Below are positions 6,950-13,954 of a stretch of DNA of 45,786 bases, piece by piece. A program made the position numbers and the translations under genes. How positions within the stretch are numbered: the first letter of the stretch is position 1; each line of letters opens with the position of its first letter. The DNA lies in the IMG/VR virus record IMGVR_UViG_3300010370_000064, positions 1 through 45,786 of that record; one strand, written 5' to 3'. The stretch is from a virus. The notes under the pieces are model-generated. The model ran no database searches. It worked only from the letters and a program-made list of their open reading frames with translations, and was not told where the DNA came from.

Positions 6950-7494
6950 AGTAAAACATCCTGTTTCATGTCTGGGGTTAATTTTGTAGCTGTGCTTGCC
7001 GTAACCATTAAATGATACGGATTTACACAGTCTGAATCGGAGCAAGTTCTAAGAACTTTATCTTTTGTAGATAATTGAGTGTTAAAAAAAGAAGTGTACA
7101 CAAACCGCATTGGTCGCATAATAACCTTACTTTTTGTATCAACTAAACGACTGAAGCATTTAGGTAGGTACAAATGCTGGTCCTTTGTGATGGTTGGGCG
7201 GTTCTGTGTCAACCATACCGCTACTTTGTCGGAGTGACTCCGTGCGTTCCTTAATTCATTCAGGCATAAGGGACACGCGTACAGACCTATAGAGGAGTGA
7301 GATCTCTCCAGATCCGAGACGTGTAAATAAAAACTGTCGTATCTCCCACATTTACACGTTAGTTGTGCTGCCTCTCCACATATCCGTACCGTGAAGGAGT
7401 CAAGGTTATAAAGTTTTCCACACAGGGGCTGGATTTCGGGCACTGGACGTGGTTCCAGCAGACCGAACACCGCTACTAGGTCTATAGAGCGCAT
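6835..7494 (-). CDS. Two-zinc-motif protein with C-terminal helix-turn-helix (C/NPxH family)
   Basis: 219 residues, first gene of the leftward cluster. It has an N-terminal C-x-C...C-x-x-C pattern ('LTCKCGRY', then 'YACPLCLNEL'). A 'RTCSDSDCVNPYHL' motif around residue 155 is shared with the proteins at 5788 and 31269. The C-terminal HTH 'MKQDVLLWLAKKIKPQTIQQLLEAKYSRSLSARTITNLRKSL' is Hin/resolvase-like. HNH catalytic residues are not clear. The combination of zinc modules and HTH suggests a sequence-specific DNA-binding regulator, possibly derived from a homing nuclease (inference). It starts next to the palindrome-rich divergent region. Confidence 0.65.
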   Translation of the reverse strand: MRSIDLVAVFGLLEPRPVPEIQPLCGKLYNLDSFTVRICGEAAQLTCKCGRYDSFYLHVSDLERSHSSIGLYACPLCLNELRNARSHSDKVAVWLTQNRPTITKDQHLYLPKCFSRLVDTKSKVIMRPMRFVYTSFFNTQLSTKDKVLRTCSDSDCVNPYHLMVTASTATKLTPDMKQDVLLWLAKKIKPQTIQQLLEAKYSRSLSARTITNLRKSLPV

Positions 7495-7620
7495 CTACTG
7501 CTCTGGTGCTCACACAAGGATAGCATGGTCGTTGCTGTATTGGAAAAAATCTTTTTTCTTAGAGCAGTCCCTTAACCTGTTTTACCGAGTTTTTAGACAA
7601 GTTAAAAAATTTGAGCACAC

Positions 7621-7637
7621 CGCTATTTTAAATAGCG
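7621..7637. promoter_or_regulatory. 17-base perfect palindrome (candidate operator)
   Basis: CGCTATTT-T-AAATAGCG has perfect 8-base arms around one central base. No U-tract follows on either strand, so a protein-binding operator is likelier than a terminator. Five bases downstream lies a second inverted repeat, CATAC-cttt(t)-GTATG (7643-7657). Nearby regulators encoded in the window (6617, 6835, 8051) are candidate binders. Confidence 0.5.
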
Positions 7638-7783
7638 TGGGACATACCTTTTGTATGCAGTGTAGTTTATTAAAAATAATTAAATATATTTAAATAAACC
7701 CAGTGACTTGAAATTCCGGTGCAGTAAACCGTTTCTAGCGAGAGTTTTGGGAAACAGTCTGCCAAACGAAGCAGCGTGGGACA
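7634..7783 (+). repeat. Two direct copies of AGCGTGGGACA
   Basis: The 11-base sequence AGCGTGGGACA occurs at 7634-7644 and again at 7773-7783, 139 bases apart, both in the non-coding control region. The first copy overlaps the right arm of the 17-base palindrome. Each contains the CGTGGG core that is over-represented on the plus strand across the window. Confidence 0.55.
7665..7699. promoter_or_regulatory. AT-rich segment bounded by GTTTATT/AATAAAC inverted repeat
   Basis: GTTTATT (7665-7671) and AATAAAC (7693-7699) flank 21 bases made only of A and T. Such segments occur in promoters with UP-like elements and in replication origins; the sequence alone does not decide between them. Confidence 0.4.
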
Positions 7784-7849
7784 AATGAAATTAAGGAATA
7801 ATTCATAATCTGTGCTACCTTATAGACATAAAGACTCAGGTGCCCCCTA

Positions 7850-8014
7850 ATGGCCTCTGTACCCACTAAGCTTCGGGAATTCACTGAGACTCCTGAAACC
7901 CTATTCTGGCAACGGTGCCGTCAAGAGGCTGAAAAACGCAATGTGCCTGCCTGGCTTTTAGCTGAGGAAGGTTTCCTGCATGAACCTATTGACAGAAGGG
8001 CCGAAAAAACCTAG
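7850..8014 (+). CDS. Small hypothetical protein
   Basis: 54 residues, MASVPTKLREFTETPETLFW onward, ending ...DRRAEKT with TAG at 8012-8014. The composition is protein-like: charged, with tryptophans and an amphipathic helix 'LFWQRCRQEAEKRNVPAWLLAEEGFL'. A weak AGG lies about 10 bases upstream. It is the first rightward frame after the control region and precedes the sigma-like gene. I recognise no family; the start and its reality are moderately supported. Confidence 0.5.
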   Translation: MASVPTKLREFTETPETLFWQRCRQEAEKRNVPAWLLAEEGFLHEPIDRRAEKT

Positions 8015-8050
8015 GGTCTTCCCTGTATTGTTTTTCTTGAATTTTTAAAA

Positions 8051-8392
8051 ATGCAGAGTCCTTGTACCGCCGAGGAGCGGAGACTTCGTTTCTGCACTAT
8101 TTACGATCTTTATCTCGATGGGCTGAGTTTACGGGATATTTCCGCAAAAGTTGGTGTCTCGCATGAACGTGTTCGACAGATTCTCCGTAAAAGCTCTACT
8201 GAAGAAGAATACAAAACTATTAAGGCTGCTGCTGATCGCCGTAGATCCAGAACTTGGCAGACTTGCGAGGCTATTAATCTACTGAACGCGGGAAATAGCT
8301 GTTCAAAAGTGGCAAAAATTTTGGGTATTTCGGTTAGCTCAATTAAGCGTTTATCGGCGCAGTACAATAAAACTAAGACTAAAACCGCGTAA
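8051..8392 (+). CDS. Sigma-region-4-like DNA-binding protein with two helix-turn-helix units
   Basis: 113 residues. The first HTH, 'LSLRDISAKVGVSHERVRQIL' (residues ~25-45), carries the E-R-V-R-Q-I recognition-helix hallmark of sigma-70 region 4.2. The second HTH, 'AINLLNAGNSCSKVAKILGISVSSIKRL', is Hin/resolvase-like. Regions 2 and 3 of a sigma factor are missing, so it is not a full sigma. It may act as a region-4 surrogate or activator that redirects host RNA polymerase, or as an ordinary two-HTH regulator. It stands immediately before the long fibre operon, which suggests late-gene control (inference). No Shine-Dalgarno is visible before the ATG. Confidence 0.65.
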   Translation: MQSPCTAEERRLRFCTIYDLYLDGLSLRDISAKVGVSHERVRQILRKSSTEEEYKTIKAAADRRRSRTWQTCEAINLLNAGNSCSKVAKILGISVSSIKRLSAQYNKTKTKTA

Positions 8393-8445
8393 ATTTTTTA
8401 GCTACGTCCGCTAAACTTAAGGTTACAGGGAGGTTTACGTTTTAA

Positions 8446-9378
8446 ATGTCCGAAATAAACGTACCTTCTTGTCCGACACACGGGAGTGAACCTAGGGCTT
8501 TACACGCACATAACTTTGCAGGTATTGTCCAGGTTATTGACCAACTTATTTCAACCGTAAGCGGCGTGGGAACTACAAGCTACTCCCGGTGTCCTTACGG
8601 ATACCCCTGGAACTTTGAGGGTGTTGTCCGCGCCCTAGAGGACTTAAACACCAGTATCAGCGGGATAACTGCTGGAGGGGGAGGTACAACTAATATTCAG
8701 GCTGGTTCTGGTATTTATTTCTCGTCTAGCGGTACAGCCACTGTTATAAACGCAACAATAACCTCATCTTCTGGTCTTCTTTACACTGCAGGTTCTGGTT
8801 TGTACCTTGTTGGAGGTACGCAGTTTAACGTTAACTATGATCAAGTATTTCAAGGATCTGTATCGGGGCATGTCCTTGGCCAGGGTTCTAATACCGCTCT
8901 TTACAGCGGCAATGCAGTCATTATTAGCGGAACTGATACTCAGGGTGGAGGATCTGCCGTTGTTGTATCTGGCGCTCCAGGTAATTCCTATACCGCTGGC
9001 GCCCTGTGGTACGACACAAACCAAGGCAGATTATTCGTATACGCAAGTGGAAACGGTGTAACGTCCCCTGATTGGTATCAGACTAACGCCGAAGCTCTTG
9101 CTTACAAGAGTGAACTTCCACCTTCCGGATCGAGTACCGGAGCACCTGCCCGAGACGGCTCGCTTTGGTTCAACAGCTTGCTCGGTTCGCTGTTCGTTTA
9201 CGACGCGACCACAAGTGGATGGTACGAAACAGGCCCCAGCCGTGGGATTAGTTACAGTCCTGCCGCTCCTGCCCCAAGCACTGACGGTGCTGTTTGGGTT
9301 GATTCAGATACAACTCAAATTCGTGTCTGGAACGGTTCATCTTGGGCCAACATTAATGTTGATGGAGGTGTCTACTAA
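8446..9378 (+). CDS. Tail fibre protein with three W-x-x-x-G-x-L-x-V-Y repeats
   Basis: 310 residues. The N-terminal ~75 residues ('VPSCPTHGSEPRALHAHNFAGIVQVIDQLIS...') are probably the virion-attachment part. A Gly/Ser/Thr beta-rich shaft follows. The last ~120 residues contain three copies of a motif: 'GALWYDTNQGRLFVYASG...DWYQT', 'GSLWFNSLLGSLFVYDATTSGWYET' and 'GAVWVDSDTTQIRVWNGSSW'. The same motif lies in the truncated protein at the left edge. A good GGGAGG precedes the ATG. Its stop overlaps the next start (TAATG). It is the first of about nine consecutive rightward fibre-type genes. Confidence 0.78.
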   Translation: MSEINVPSCPTHGSEPRALHAHNFAGIVQVIDQLISTVSGVGTTSYSRCPYGYPWNFEGVVRALEDLNTSISGITAGGGGTTNIQAGSGIYFSSSGTATVINATITSSSGLLYTAGSGLYLVGGTQFNVNYDQVFQGSVSGHVLGQGSNTALYSGNAVIISGTDTQGGGSAVVVSGAPGNSYTAGALWYDTNQGRLFVYASGNGVTSPDWYQTNAEALAYKSELPPSGSSTGAPARDGSLWFNSLLGSLFVYDATTSGWYETGPSRGISYSPAAPAPSTDGAVWVDSDTTQIRVWNGSSWANINVDGGVY

Positions 9379-10322
9379 TGGCTAACTTACAGCTCTGCAA
9401 ACGGACAGCATCTGGCGTTGTTCAAGGTGATCCATTAATTGGACAACTTGTTCTTGATACTGTTTCTGGTTATTTATATACAACTCGGGGTGACGGCGCT
9501 CTTGTTTTAATCAATAACGGTGTTCCGGGGCCTATTGGGCCCAGCGGCGTTGCCGGATCCAACGGCATTGCCGGACCCAGTGGCGTTGCCGGACCCAGTG
9601 GCGTTGCCGGACCTAGTGGTGTTGCCGGACCCAGTGGCGTTGCCGGACCTAGTGGTGTACAAGGCCCCGCGTTTACTGGCGGAACTTTAACTAGTAGTTT
9701 AACGTTAGCCACCGGCACTGCCTCTATTGCTCCGTTATCCCTGCAATCCGGCACCAACTTGACCACCGCGACGGCTGGCGCGGTTGAATACGACGGCAAG
9801 GTGATTTACAGCACGCCTGCAGGGCGTGGCGTATCACCGTCAATGATGTTTTATCGAGTAAATAGCAACATTGTTGGCCTAAACTCAACACTAAACCAAG
9901 CCATATTTGGCGTCGGTGTTGACCTTGTTGCAAACACAGTTTACGCTTTTGATGGTTTTGTTTATCTCTCCAAAACAGCGGGAACAACTTCGCACTCGCT
10001 ACAAATAACCTTTTTAAGTACAGCCACATACAATAATTCTTTTGTTTTTATGGATTGCACGGGCTCTGGTGCAGGTGTAAGTACAAACTGGGGGACGCTA
10101 GGCACTACATTCACCGTGCAAAGCAATATCACAAGTGCAAGTTCAGCTACTATTGTGCGAATAACTGGAAATGTAAGCGTTAGCGTAGGTGGAAAATTAA
10201 CCCCTCGGTACAACTGTACTGTTGCTCCTGGTGGGGCTTATTCAACAGTTATTGGAAGTTATTTTTCTATATGGCCCCTTGGTGCTGCTGGCGCCAACAC
10301 CTCAGTGGGACCGTGGACATAA
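9378..10322 (+). CDS. Collagen-like tail fibre protein
   Basis: 314 residues. The N-terminal ~45 residues repeat the 'G-x-L-V-L-D-x-x-S-G-x-L-Y-x-x-x' fibre motif. Residues ~50-95 are a collagen-like Gly-X-Y stretch built on G-P-S-G-V-A. A ~200-residue globular C-terminal beta domain ('[22 protein letters not shown]' region and beyond) is the probable host-binding tip. Collagen repeats make trimeric rods in many phage fibres. The 18-bp coding repeats are nearly identical, a common site of length variation. Confidence 0.8.
   Translation: MANLQLCKRTASGVVQGDPLIGQLVLDTVSGYLYTTRGDGALVLINNGVPGPIGPSGVAGSNGIAGPSGVAGPSGVAGPSGVAGPSGVAGPSGVQGPAFTGGTLTSSLTLATGTASIAPLSLQSGTNLTTATAGAVEYDGKVIYSTPAGRGVSPSMMFYRVNSNIVGLNSTLNQAIFGVGVDLVANTVYAFDGFVYLSKTAGTTSHSLQITFLSTATYNNSFVFMDCTGSGAGVSTNWGTLGTTFTVQSNITSASSATIVRITGNVSVSVGGKLTPRYNCTVAPGGAYSTVIGSYFSIWPLGAAGANTSVGPWT
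9546..9653 (+). repeat. Six 18-bp tandem repeats encoding collagen-like G-P-S-G-V-A
   Basis: Units of the form GGCGTTGCCGGACCCAGT follow one another six times; units 3-6 differ only at C/T positions (GGC/GGT, CCC/CCT), and the first two are more diverged. The array encodes (G-V-A-G-P-S) repeats in frame with the fibre gene, so copy number can change without a frameshift. Confidence 0.9.
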
Positions 10323-10410
10323 TCTAATTTAACTGTTTTAGTTAGGCGGTTAACCAAGTTGCTTGACATTCTTTGGTTTGTCCCTAAGCTGACGGAGTTG
10401 CTTTTTCATC

Positions 10411-10536
10411 ATGGCCAAACCCAAGTCTACTGTTGATAAAATTGAATCCAAGCCTAAGACGACTTCTATCGGACACAGCGTAAATTCGCGACCCGAACGC
10501 CGTGGCAAAAAGAAATATCGCGGACAGGGACGTTAA
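10411..10536 (+). CDS. Very small basic protein ending KKKYRGQGR
   Basis: 41 residues, MAKPKSTVDKIESKPKTTSI then GHSVNSRPERRGKKKYRGQGR. It is highly basic, has a GGAG upstream and TAA at 10534-10536. I recall 'SIG...NSRP...KKYRGQGR'-type micro-proteins from cyanophages and pelagiphages, always small and of unknown function. Its basic character suggests nucleic-acid binding or packaging inside the virion (inference). It sits between fibre genes and is too short for ordinary gene calling. Confidence 0.7.
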   Translation: MAKPKSTVDKIESKPKTTSIGHSVNSRPERRGKKKYRGQGR

Positions 10537-10560
10537 ACTAAGTATATCGCTGTAAGAAGT

Positions 10561-11046
10561 ATGGGGTTAGCTACGTTTCGTACTGGGGAACCTATTTCTG
10601 CTGGCGATGTTATTTTCGTCAGCAGTAGTGGTTTAGCCTATAAAGCAAGCGCAACGTATCTTCCCCAAGCTTCTTGCGTCGGTGTTTCTATTGATTCCGC
10701 CGGTAGTGGGACAGCGCAGATTCGCGTTATTACAAAAGGGGTCTATGCCTCAAGTTCTGGGATTGATCCTGGTGAATCTAGATATTTATCTATAACTCCG
10801 TCCGGTAACTCTGTTAGTTACTCTGGGTTTACACAAGAACTTGGTTTTACTTTATTAAGTGGCGCGTATCAAACTGTAATAGGACGCGGAGTTTCTACTT
10901 CTGGTGTATTTGTAGATCCGAGAAAACCAACGTTTATTCTCAATACTACCGCTCGTATTGTTCTTGAATCGAGCACTCTTTTAGCTGCGGATGCTATGCT
11001 TCAAGAGGACGGTTCTTACATCGATTTAGAAACCGCTACCCCGTAA
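10561..11046 (+). CDS. Virion surface protein (head decoration or fibre type)
   Basis: 161 residues, beta-rich. The N-terminus 'GEPISAGDVIFVSSSGLAYKAS' resembles capsid decoration/DUF2190-like beta-barrel proteins ('i.aGDvv......g.v..a'). The middle has repeated short beta strands. The C-terminal ~40 residues ('PTFILNTTARIVLESSTLLAADAMLQEDGSYIDLE') look like a separate folding unit. The same '(i/v)..GD.vyvsg' opening appears in the protein at 13052-13555. It could be a head-decoration protein or a fibre. The start at 10561 has no strong ribosome binding site. Confidence 0.6.
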   Translation: MGLATFRTGEPISAGDVIFVSSSGLAYKASATYLPQASCVGVSIDSAGSGTAQIRVITKGVYASSSGIDPGESRYLSITPSGNSVSYSGFTQELGFTLLSGAYQTVIGRGVSTSGVFVDPRKPTFILNTTARIVLESSTLLAADAMLQEDGSYIDLETATP

Positions 11047-11051
11047 GGAGA

Positions 11052-11819
11052 ATGCCAAATCAAAAGATTTCTAATTTTTCTCCGATAACGGTATTAGTTA
11101 GCGGCGATTATTTTCCTGTTGTACAAGCTTCTGGTACAACTAACAAACGCGTCGGTGTAGACGTTCTAGATAATAGGTATTACTCGGTAGCTAGTGGTGT
11201 AGCTGCTCTATCTCGGGCTAACGAAGCTCTTGCCTCAGGTAACGCCGGTATTTTAAATGCTGGAATTGCTCAGGCTTCTGGTAACGCTGCCTTAGCTTCC
11301 GGTAACGCCGCTTTAGTCCTCGGGTCCTTAGCTTTAGCATCTGGAAACCTAGGTATTGCTAACGCCGCGACAGCTTTAGCTTCGGGTAATGCCGCGCTCG
11401 TTTCTGCGGCTTCCCGTTTAAGTCTTGGCGGGGGCACACTTTCTGGGGGTTTAAACGTATCTGGGGCTGTAAATGCCTCGGGTGCCATTACTGACCAAAT
11501 TGGTAATGTTCGAGCCATCCCACAAACCTCTGTGGGAGCAAGCACGTATACGCTTGCTTCTGGCGACATTGGTAAGCACATTTCTATAGCTTCTGGGGTA
11601 GTTACGGTTCCTAGCGGTGTGTTTCTTGTTGGAGATGCTGTATCTATATTTAATAACTCCTCCGGTACTCAAATTGTTAGTGGACAGGCGGGCATTACTT
11701 TGCGGCAAGCGGGCACTACAAATACGGGGCAGCGTTCCATTGCAGCTTTTGGATTAACAACGGTTCTCTGTGTCAATAACACTCAGATTTTTGTTATTAC
11801 AGGTGCTGGTATTAGCTGA
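11052..11819 (+). CDS. Tail fibre with A-L-A-S-G-N repeat shaft
   Basis: 255 residues with AAGGAG just before the ATG. The N-terminus 'KISNFSPITVLVSGDYFPVVQASGTTNKRVGVDVLDNRY' is a typical fibre-attachment segment. Residues ~60-125 contain tandem 'ALASGNAA'-type units that should form a trimeric coiled or beta-helical shaft. A C-terminal beta domain 'TSVGASTYTLASGDIGKHISI...' resembles a phage-fibre knob. The ALASGNAAL unit is shared with the protein at 13583-13951, suggesting module exchange. The stop overlaps the next start. Confidence 0.75.
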   Translation: MPNQKISNFSPITVLVSGDYFPVVQASGTTNKRVGVDVLDNRYYSVASGVAALSRANEALASGNAGILNAGIAQASGNAALASGNAALVLGSLALASGNLGIANAATALASGNAALVSAASRLSLGGGTLSGGLNVSGAVNASGAITDQIGNVRAIPQTSVGASTYTLASGDIGKHISIASGVVTVPSGVFLVGDAVSIFNNSSGTQIVSGQAGITLRQAGTTNTGQRSIAAFGLTTVLCVNNTQIFVITGAGIS

Positions 11820-12661
11820 TGGGGATATTACAAGCTATCCTAGCGTCTGGCGGTTCAGCGCCACCTAGCACAGTTGAGTATCTCGTCGTTGCCGGAGGAG
11901 GAGGCGGCGGCGGACGGTACTATGCCGGCGGCGGCGGCGCTGGTGGTTATCGCACAGCTACAGGACTAGCTGTAACCGCCGGTTCACCTATTACTGTAAC
12001 CGTTGGCGGTGGAGGTGCTGGCGGCTCTGGCGCTGGCGTTAAAGGCTCCAATGGTAGCGATTCAGTTTTTGGGTCTATTACGTCTTCTGGCGGTGGTGGC
12101 GGCGGTTCCTATAGCGGGAACTCTCAAGGTTCAAGTGGTGGTTCTGGCGGCGGCAACAGCGGATATAACACAGGAACAGCAGGCGCGGGAACTGTCGGAC
12201 AGGGTAACAACGGCGGAAGCGGGGGATCGTACGGCGGCGGTGGCGGCGGCGGGGCAGCTCAGCAAGGAGCTAATGCTGCTGGTAACTCCACTGGCGGCGC
12301 TGGAGGAAACGGTAGTCAATCCTCAATCACCGGGACCGCGACATACTATGCCGGTGGTGGCGGCGGCGCTAACGGGCAGAACGCAGGCACCGCTGCTGTC
12401 GGGGGTTTAGGCGGTGGCGGCACGGGGTCGAGTACATCTGTTACAGGTACTGCTGGCACAGCAAACACGGGCGGCGGCGGTGGTGGAGCTAACGGTATTG
12501 ACGGTCAATCCGTTGGTCGAAGTGGGGGGTCCGGTATTGTTATCATTCGGTATCCGTCAACTTTTGGTGCCCCATCAGCAACTACAGGTAGTCCTACTGA
12601 AACTGTTTCTGGTGGCTTCCGTATTTACACTTGGACAAGTAGCGGGAGTATTACGTTCTAA
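11819..12661 (+). CDS. Glycine-rich adhesin-like fibre tip protein
   Basis: 280 residues, of which residues ~20-230 are dominated by poly-Gly runs separated by short motifs ('VEYLVVAGGGGGGG', 'GGGGAGGYR', 'YYAGGGGGANG'). It ends 'GGSGIVIIRYPS...GGFRIYTWTSSGSITF', a common terminus of phage glycine-rich proteins. Poly-Gly-II sandwiches form receptor-binding domains in T-even gp38 adhesins, so host binding is the likely role. It is coupled to both neighbours by start/stop overlap. Composition drives strong GC bias and several spurious frames. Confidence 0.78.
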   Translation: MGILQAILASGGSAPPSTVEYLVVAGGGGGGGRYYAGGGGAGGYRTATGLAVTAGSPITVTVGGGGAGGSGAGVKGSNGSDSVFGSITSSGGGGGGSYSGNSQGSSGGSGGGNSGYNTGTAGAGTVGQGNNGGSGGSYGGGGGGGAAQQGANAAGNSTGGAGGNGSQSSITGTATYYAGGGGGANGQNAGTAAVGGLGGGGTGSSTSVTGTAGTANTGGGGGGANGIDGQSVGRSGGSGIVIIRYPSTFGAPSATTGSPTETVSGGFRIYTWTSSGSITF

Positions 12662-13023
12662 TGGCTCACTTTGCAGAACTTGATCCCTCAAACGTTGTCT
12701 CGCGCGTAGTTGTTGTCGCAAACTCGGATTGCGTAGATGAGTTCGGTGTGGAATCTGAGCAGGTTGGGGTCGCTTTTTGTCAGTCTCTTTTTGGGATTGA
12801 TACCTGCTGGAAACAAACGAGCTACAACAACAGATTTAGAAAACGTTATGCAGGCATTGGATTTACATACGACCCTGTTTTAGACGCTTTTATATCGCCT
12901 AAACCCTACCCTAGTTGGGTACTTAATTCGGGTACGGTTGATTGGGAAGCGCCTGTACCGTATCCCACTGACGGAAATAATTATCGCTGGGATGAAGATA
13001 GCTTGAGCTGGGTCCCTTTATAA
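12661..13023 (+). CDS. Conserved marine-phage structural/fibre-associated protein (MAHFAELD family)
   Basis: 120 residues beginning MAHFAELDPSNVVSRVVVVANSDCVDE, with 'GVAFCQSLFGIDTCWKQTSYN' in the middle and 'KPYPSWVLN...WEAPVPYPTDG' near the end. I recognise this as a small protein widely present in cyanophages and pelagiphages beside tail-fibre genes. The final ~40 residues repeat a W-x-x-P-x-P-Y-P layout. Its function is not established; fibre assembly or a fibre-tip accessory is likely from location. Confidence 0.75.
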   Translation: MAHFAELDPSNVVSRVVVVANSDCVDEFGVESEQVGVAFCQSLFGIDTCWKQTSYNNRFRKRYAGIGFTYDPVLDAFISPKPYPSWVLNSGTVDWEAPVPYPTDGNNYRWDEDSLSWVPL

Positions 13024-13051
13024 TTAAAGTAATTAGTACCGGTGTGTAATT

Positions 13052-13555
13052 GTGACTGATCGGGCGATATTTAATCGTAAATACACTGACTACACGCCCT
13101 CCAGTACTCAAGTCTGGCTTATTAATGGGGCTGGGGTTACTACGATCCCTATTCGGTCTCAAACGTTTCAGGCAGGAACAAATTTAAAACAAGGTGATAC
13201 TGTATACGTAAGCGGCACGCAGGTTTTTCCTGCAACCGCAGCCAGCGGCGTGGATTCTTATAAATATAACGCTATAGGAATTACTGTAGCCTCTGCTGGT
13301 TTCTCTAGTGGTGTTGCTGTTAACTTTGACGATATTGCCGTTATAACACCGTCCAATATTATCGGTGAATCTCAGATGGTTCCCGGTCAATATTACTACC
13401 TCTCTAAGTATGCGGGGCAGATTACGCAATATGTAACTGCTTCTGGATCTGTTACAGCCTCCGGTGGATACGGCGCTTTAGTTTCTATGGGTTTGGCTTT
13501 AAGCCCGACTGAATTACAGTTGGAGATTGCTCAGCCTGTTGTCTTATACAGCTAA
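13052..13555 (+). CDS. Fibre or decoration-type structural protein
   Basis: 167 residues from a GTG start at 13052. It is beta-rich with 'TNLKQGDTVYVSGTQVFPATAASGVDSYKYNAIGITVASAGFSSG', the same barrel pattern as the protein at 10561. The C-terminus 'GALVSMGLALSPTELQLEIAQPVVLYS' looks like a terminal strand set. No Shine-Dalgarno is obvious. It is one of the consecutive rightward fibre-module genes. Confidence 0.6.
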   Translation: MTDRAIFNRKYTDYTPSSTQVWLINGAGVTTIPIRSQTFQAGTNLKQGDTVYVSGTQVFPATAASGVDSYKYNAIGITVASAGFSSGVAVNFDDIAVITPSNIIGESQMVPGQYYYLSKYAGQITQYVTASGSVTASGGYGALVSMGLALSPTELQLEIAQPVVLYS

Positions 13556-13582
13556 TCGTATAATTAAGTAAAGGAGACGATT

Positions 13583-13951
13583 ATGGCTATTCGTAAACCA
13601 CTAATAATCGTCAGTGGAGTTACCTCTGAATTACCGCCTGGTGATACGGTTGAAGGCGTACAAGTAACGTTAGTAAGTAACCCTAGTGGACTCTACATTA
13701 CCGGTACGAATCTAGGGTATGACGGTTCCGCAGCACGATTAGCTCAAACGGCTCTAGCTAGCGGAAATGCCGCTCTTTATATTTTAAATAGTGGTGTTCC
13801 TTTTATTGCTCCCGCCGCTGTTACCACTGCTAGTATTAGTGGGTTACAGGTGACTACGGCTAAGATTGCTGATGGAGCTATTACATCGGCAAAACTAGAA
13901 AGTTCTCTAGCCGCATTGCTGAACCCCAACTACTACATCGATCTTCTCTAA
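13583..13951 (+). CDS. Short fibre protein
   Basis: 122 residues preceded by AAGGAG. The N-terminal beta strands ('PLIIVSGVTSELPPGDTVEGV') are followed by 'AQTALASGNAALYILNSGVP', an element shared with the shaft of the protein at 11052. A C-terminal 'TTAKIADGAITSAKLESSL' segment is the short T-x-A-K-I-x-D-x-A-I-T-x-A-K-L repeat typical of many phage tail fibres. It starts 31 bases after its neighbour and the next gene begins 3 bases after its stop. Confidence 0.7.
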   Translation: MAIRKPLIIVSGVTSELPPGDTVEGVQVTLVSNPSGLYITGTNLGYDGSAARLAQTALASGNAALYILNSGVPFIAPAAVTTASISGLQVTTAKIADGAITSAKLESSLAALLNPNYYIDLL

Positions 13952-13954
13952 GTT

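Larger units (their letters stand above)
7495..7849. promoter_or_regulatory. Divergent control region between leftward early cluster and rightward fibre module
   Basis: About 355 bases without a gene, flanked by diverging transcription units, so promoters for both should lie here. It contains a 17-base palindrome (7621-7637), a second hairpin (7643-7657), an AT-rich stretch bounded by an inverted repeat (7665-7699) and two copies of an 11-base repeat (7634-7644, 7773-7783). TATAGA at about 7821 and CATAAT at about 7804 could be -10 boxes, but no good -35 was seen. An origin function for the AT-rich stretch is possible but not shown. Confidence 0.55.

Noticed and set aside
7546-7561. GAAAAAA-tc-TTTTTTC hairpin as a terminator
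   Set aside because: The stem is all A-T and would be unstable; no G/C core or separate U-tract.
9546-9653. CRISPR-like array
   Set aside because: The 18-bp units are contiguous, without spacers, and in frame with a collagen-like fibre.
12003-12683. Frames on both strands inside the glycine-rich fibre gene (12003-12410, 12131-12319, 12414-12683)
   Set aside because: GC-rich poly-Gly coding creates long open shadows in other frames; the Gly-rich frame has the start/stop coupling and family motifs.
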